Source: Methanoregula sp.
GTDB taxonomy: Archaea > Halobacteriota > Methanomicrobia > Methanomicrobiales > Methanospirillaceae
Length of the DNA stretch: 6,321 nt
Reading direction: 5' to 3'
Assembly: GCA_003136075.1 (NCBI GenBank)
Contig: PNBP01000073.1
Location: 11,338 to 17,658 of the forward strand
The position numbers were made by a program, and so were the translations under genes. Under the pieces are notes generated by a model. It saw only the letters and a list, made by a program, of their open reading frames with translations. It did no database searches and was not told the DNA's origin. Positions 4,897 to 6,321 of this stretch are shown piece by piece (position 1 is the first letter of the stretch; each line of letters begins with the position of its first letter).

Positions 4897-5808
4897 ATGA
4901 ATTACAAGATTCTCGCAGTCCTGATCCTCTGCATCGGGGCTGTCGCTGTAACCGGTTGCATGGGACTGGGCACAAGTGGCACAGATACCCGCACCACCTC
5001 AGTTCAGCGCGCCCTTCCCCTGGCAAACTACGATGCCAGCAGTATATACGCAGAAAAAATGTCGCCTTCTGGTGGCGCTTTACCGATCCCAACCTCGGCA
5101 AATGCCGGCGCAACGGGCATTGATGACACAAAGATCATAAAAACCGGGTATATTACCCTTGAAGTGAAAGATGTATCGGCATCTGTTGAATCCCTCAAAA
5201 ACCTTGCAGCAGAAAAATCGGGTTACTTGTCCTCAACGAGCATGCAAACCGGCTACAATAACCGGCTCGCGGGCACGGTAATAGTCCGGGTTCCGGCTGC
5301 AGAATTTGAAAACCTGCTCGCGGGAGTTAAAGCGCTTGGCACCGTAAAGTCCGTATCCACCCAAGGACAGGACGTCACTGAGGAGTATGTTGATCTTGTC
5401 GCCCAGAAGACATCCTACCAGAACCAGCTGGCGCAGTATAACGAGATCATGAAAAAAGCGGTGAAAGTTGAAGATGTGATCACCGTCCAGCAACAGATTG
5501 ACCAAGTGCAGACTAATCTTAACCGGATCATCGGCCGCATGAACTACCTCGACAACCATATTGATCTCTCCACGGTAACAGTTACACTCGAAGAGCCGGA
5601 GCCGGTCGGAGGAGAAACCGGATATAATTTCATAGCGACGATCAACGAAGGTATTGCCGGGTTTTTCGGCATGATCGACGCGATTGTCATTGTTCTGTTT
5701 ACCCTGTTGCCGCTCATTATCATTGGCGGTGCTGTATACGGGATCTACCGGTGGAAGAAAGGGGAAAAACCGGTCGCAGCCCCGTCAGAACTTGCAAAAG
5801 AAAAATAA
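4897..5808 (+). CDS. DUF4349 domain lipoprotein with C-terminal membrane helix
   Basis: The protein has 303 residues. The N-terminus is a lipoprotein signal: a Lys at position 4, hydrophobic residues 5-18 and a lipobox VTGC with Cys21 as the predicted lipidated residue. A Ser/Thr/Ala linker (22-75) follows. The DUF4349 domain spans about 79-285: strand KTGYITLEVKDV, then a helix VESLKNLAAEKSGYLSS, then GTVIVRVPAAEFENLL. A long coiled coil runs at about 160-218 (EEYVDLVAQK, EIMKKAVK, VITVQQQIDQVQTNLNRIIGRM). A short strand pair (STVTVTLEEPEP) closes it, and a transmembrane helix sits at about 260-284, followed by a basic cytoplasmic tail (RWKKGEKP). The protein is thus held at both ends with its coiled coil outside the membrane. 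Family function is unknown; an envelope structural or sensory role is inferred. Transcription appears monocistronic. Confidence 0.92.
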   Translation: MNYKILAVLILCIGAVAVTGCMGLGTSGTDTRTTSVQRALPLANYDASSIYAEKMSPSGGALPIPTSANAGATGIDDTKIIKTGYITLEVKDVSASVESLKNLAAEKSGYLSSTSMQTGYNNRLAGTVIVRVPAAEFENLLAGVKALGTVKSVSTQGQDVTEEYVDLVAQKTSYQNQLAQYNEIMKKAVKVEDVITVQQQIDQVQTNLNRIIGRMNYLDNHIDLSTVTVTLEEPEPVGGETGYNFIATINEGIAGFFGMIDAIVIVLFTLLPLIIIGGAVYGIYRWKKGEKPVAAPSELAKEK

Positions 5809-5815
5809 TATCACC

Positions 5816-5827
5816 TTTTTCTCTTTT
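5816..5827 (+). terminator. Oligo-T terminator after the DUF4349 gene
   Basis: T5 (5816-5820) and T4 (5824-5827), separated by CTC, lie 8-19 bases after the stop codon without a hairpin. This is the usual form of archaeal transcription stop. Confidence 0.55.
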
Positions 5828-5895
5828 ACGACGCGATAACGGATTTACCAGAACGATCTCACGGGTTGATGATGCCATTGTTACCTATGCGGGAA

Positions 5896-5943
5896 TGTGC
5901 CATCACATAACGTTACCCGGTGAGAGCGGGATATGTTGGCACA
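5896..5943. repeat. Long hairpin A (16 pairs in three stems)
   Basis: TGTGCCA (5896-5902) pairs with TGGCACA (5937-5943). After a two-base bulge (TC), ACATA (5905-5909) pairs with TATGT (5932-5936). After an internal loop, CCCG (5916-5919) pairs with CGGG (5927-5930) around the loop GTGAGAG. On the plus strand a T5 run (5951-5955) follows eight bases later, so it could be a backup terminator. Its size and three-part form also suit a structured RNA. Confidence 0.5.
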
Positions 5944-5967
5944 AGAGAGATTTTTATCTGCACAATT

Positions 5968-6033
5968 CTACGAAGCGATCAGGCAGTGATAGTATCGGAT
6001 AGAAGGGCAAAACGGAGCCTGATATCTTCGAAG
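5968..6033. repeat. Long hairpin B (14 pairs with a 2x2 internal loop)
   Basis: ATCAGGC (5978-5984) pairs with GCCTGAT (6017-6023). Across a symmetrical two-by-two internal loop, CGAAG (5971-5975) pairs with CTTCG (6026-6030). Beyond one mismatch, CT (5968-5969) pairs with AG (6032-6033). The 32-nt apical region has no strong structure that I can see. It starts 25 bases after hairpin A. Confidence 0.5.
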
Positions 6034-6067
6034 TAACCAAGGTCACCCGTAAGAGAAAATCAGACAC

Positions 6068-6086
6068 CGGGATAGGCACTATCCCG
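6068..6086 (-). terminator. Hairpin terminator of the right-edge gene
   Basis: CGGGATAG (6068-6075) and CTATCCCG (6079-6086) are perfect reverse complements around a three-base loop. The element starts 20 bases after the TGA of the minus-strand gene and is followed on that strand by a T-rich stretch (GATTTTCTCTTAC). It fits a terminator or a 3'-end stabilising hairpin. Confidence 0.55.
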
Positions 6087-6105
6087 TCATTACCGTGGAT
6101 TACGG

Positions 6106-6321
6106 TCAGGTAGTTTTGTTTGCTACCGTACCACTTGACGTGGGAACAGCGGTTGCGTTACCGGCAACCGTAGTTGTCTGAGGTGCGGCTACCGTCGCTG
6201 ATGCAGGAGAACCGGTATCTCCACTGATCACGGGGGGTTGTGCCACGCCGGTTTTTGCATCGGCAGACAGGGTCACTTTACCGTAGCGTGCTGACGTAAC
6301 GCCTTTGGTGAGTTCCTGGCC
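6106..6321 (-). CDS. C-terminal tail of a probable surface protein (partial)
   Basis: Read on the minus strand, the frame is open from the right edge of the window to TGA (complement of 6106-6108), giving the last 71 residues. The 5' end is outside the window. The first 25 residues (GQELTKGVTSARYGKVTLSA, then DAKTG) look like the end of a folded, probably beta-rich domain. The remaining 46 are a low-complexity tail rich in Thr, Ala, Val, Ser and Pro (for example TVAAPQTTTVAG), typical of archaeal exported proteins. There are two N-X-S/T sequons near the end (NAT, NKT). The family cannot be named from this piece. There is no terminal membrane helix or PGF-type sorting motif, so anchoring, if any, must be at the N-terminus. 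Confidence 0.65.
   Translation of the reverse strand, partial: GQELTKGVTSARYGKVTLSADAKTGVAQPPVISGDTGSPASATVAAPQTTTVAGNATAVPTSSGTVANKTT

Larger units (their letters stand above)
5809..6105. other. Noncoding convergent spacer with three hairpins
   Basis: This stretch lies between the ends of two convergent genes. It has no frame with a ribosome site; the one longer plus-strand frame here begins inside the DUF4349 gene in a different frame and is a shadow. It holds the oligo-T stop of the DUF4349 gene, two large imperfect hairpins (5896-5943 and 5968-6033) and a perfect 8-bp hairpin (6068-6086). No tRNA signature, C/D-box pair or transposon end was found. Confidence 0.6.

Noticed and set aside
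5866..5875. TGATGA as a possible C box of a C/D guide RNA
   Set aside because: The base before it is T rather than A or G, and no CTGA D box follows within about 60 bases.
5751..6002. 83-codon plus-strand frame running from the DUF4349 3' end into the spacer
   Set aside because: It starts inside the DUF4349 gene in another frame, has no ribosome site and runs through the two hairpins.

Overview
The window looks like part of a methanogenic archaeal chromosome, most likely Methanomicrobiales (Methanoregula-like). That placement is inferred from style and family content, not from a marker gene. Supporting signs are: archaeal TATA boxes about 25 nt upstream of inferred start sites, including one that predicts a leaderless mRNA; anti-16S ribosome sites (GGAGGTG, GAGGT); oligo-T terminators; many N-glycosylation sequons in exported domains; and a DUF1616 membrane protein. 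No rRNA, tRNA, CRISPR array, transposase or phage gene is visible.

Layout, left to right. (1) Positions 1-1142, plus strand: the 3' end of a polytopic membrane protein gene, translationally coupled by a GTGA overlap to a two-helix membrane protein with a cysteine-rich C-terminus. (2) Positions 1134-2117, minus strand: a DUF1616 membrane protein with a predicted glycosylated ectodomain. Its stop lies inside the 3' end of the preceding gene, so the two genes converge and overlap by 9 bp. (3) Positions 2118-2653: a 0.5 kb AT-rich spacer with several inverted repeats and no convincing gene. (4) Positions 2654-3349, plus: an AT-richer gene for a membrane-anchored exported protein. It converges on (5) positions 3516-4118, minus: a six-repeat HEAT protein. 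Between them lies a long imperfect inverted repeat that looks like a shared bidirectional terminator. (6) Positions 4283-4642, minus: a small secreted protein. It diverges from (7) positions 4897-5808, plus: a DUF4349 lipoprotein. The 254-bp divergent region carries two promoters, a perfect 7-bp inverted repeat, a two-part hairpin and a 10-bp direct repeat spaced exactly 20 bp. (8) Positions 5809-6105: a noncoding stretch with three strong hairpins in series. (9) Positions 6106-6321, minus: the Thr/Ala/Ser-rich C-terminal tail of a probable surface protein that enters from the right edge.

The shared theme is the cell envelope: apart from the HEAT protein, every gene encodes a membrane or exported product, mostly of unknown function. 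No known defence or metabolic system can be assembled from them. The least explained signals are non-coding: the hairpin series at 5896-6086, the paired sites upstream of the DUF4349 promoter, and the shared terminator at 3396-3474.
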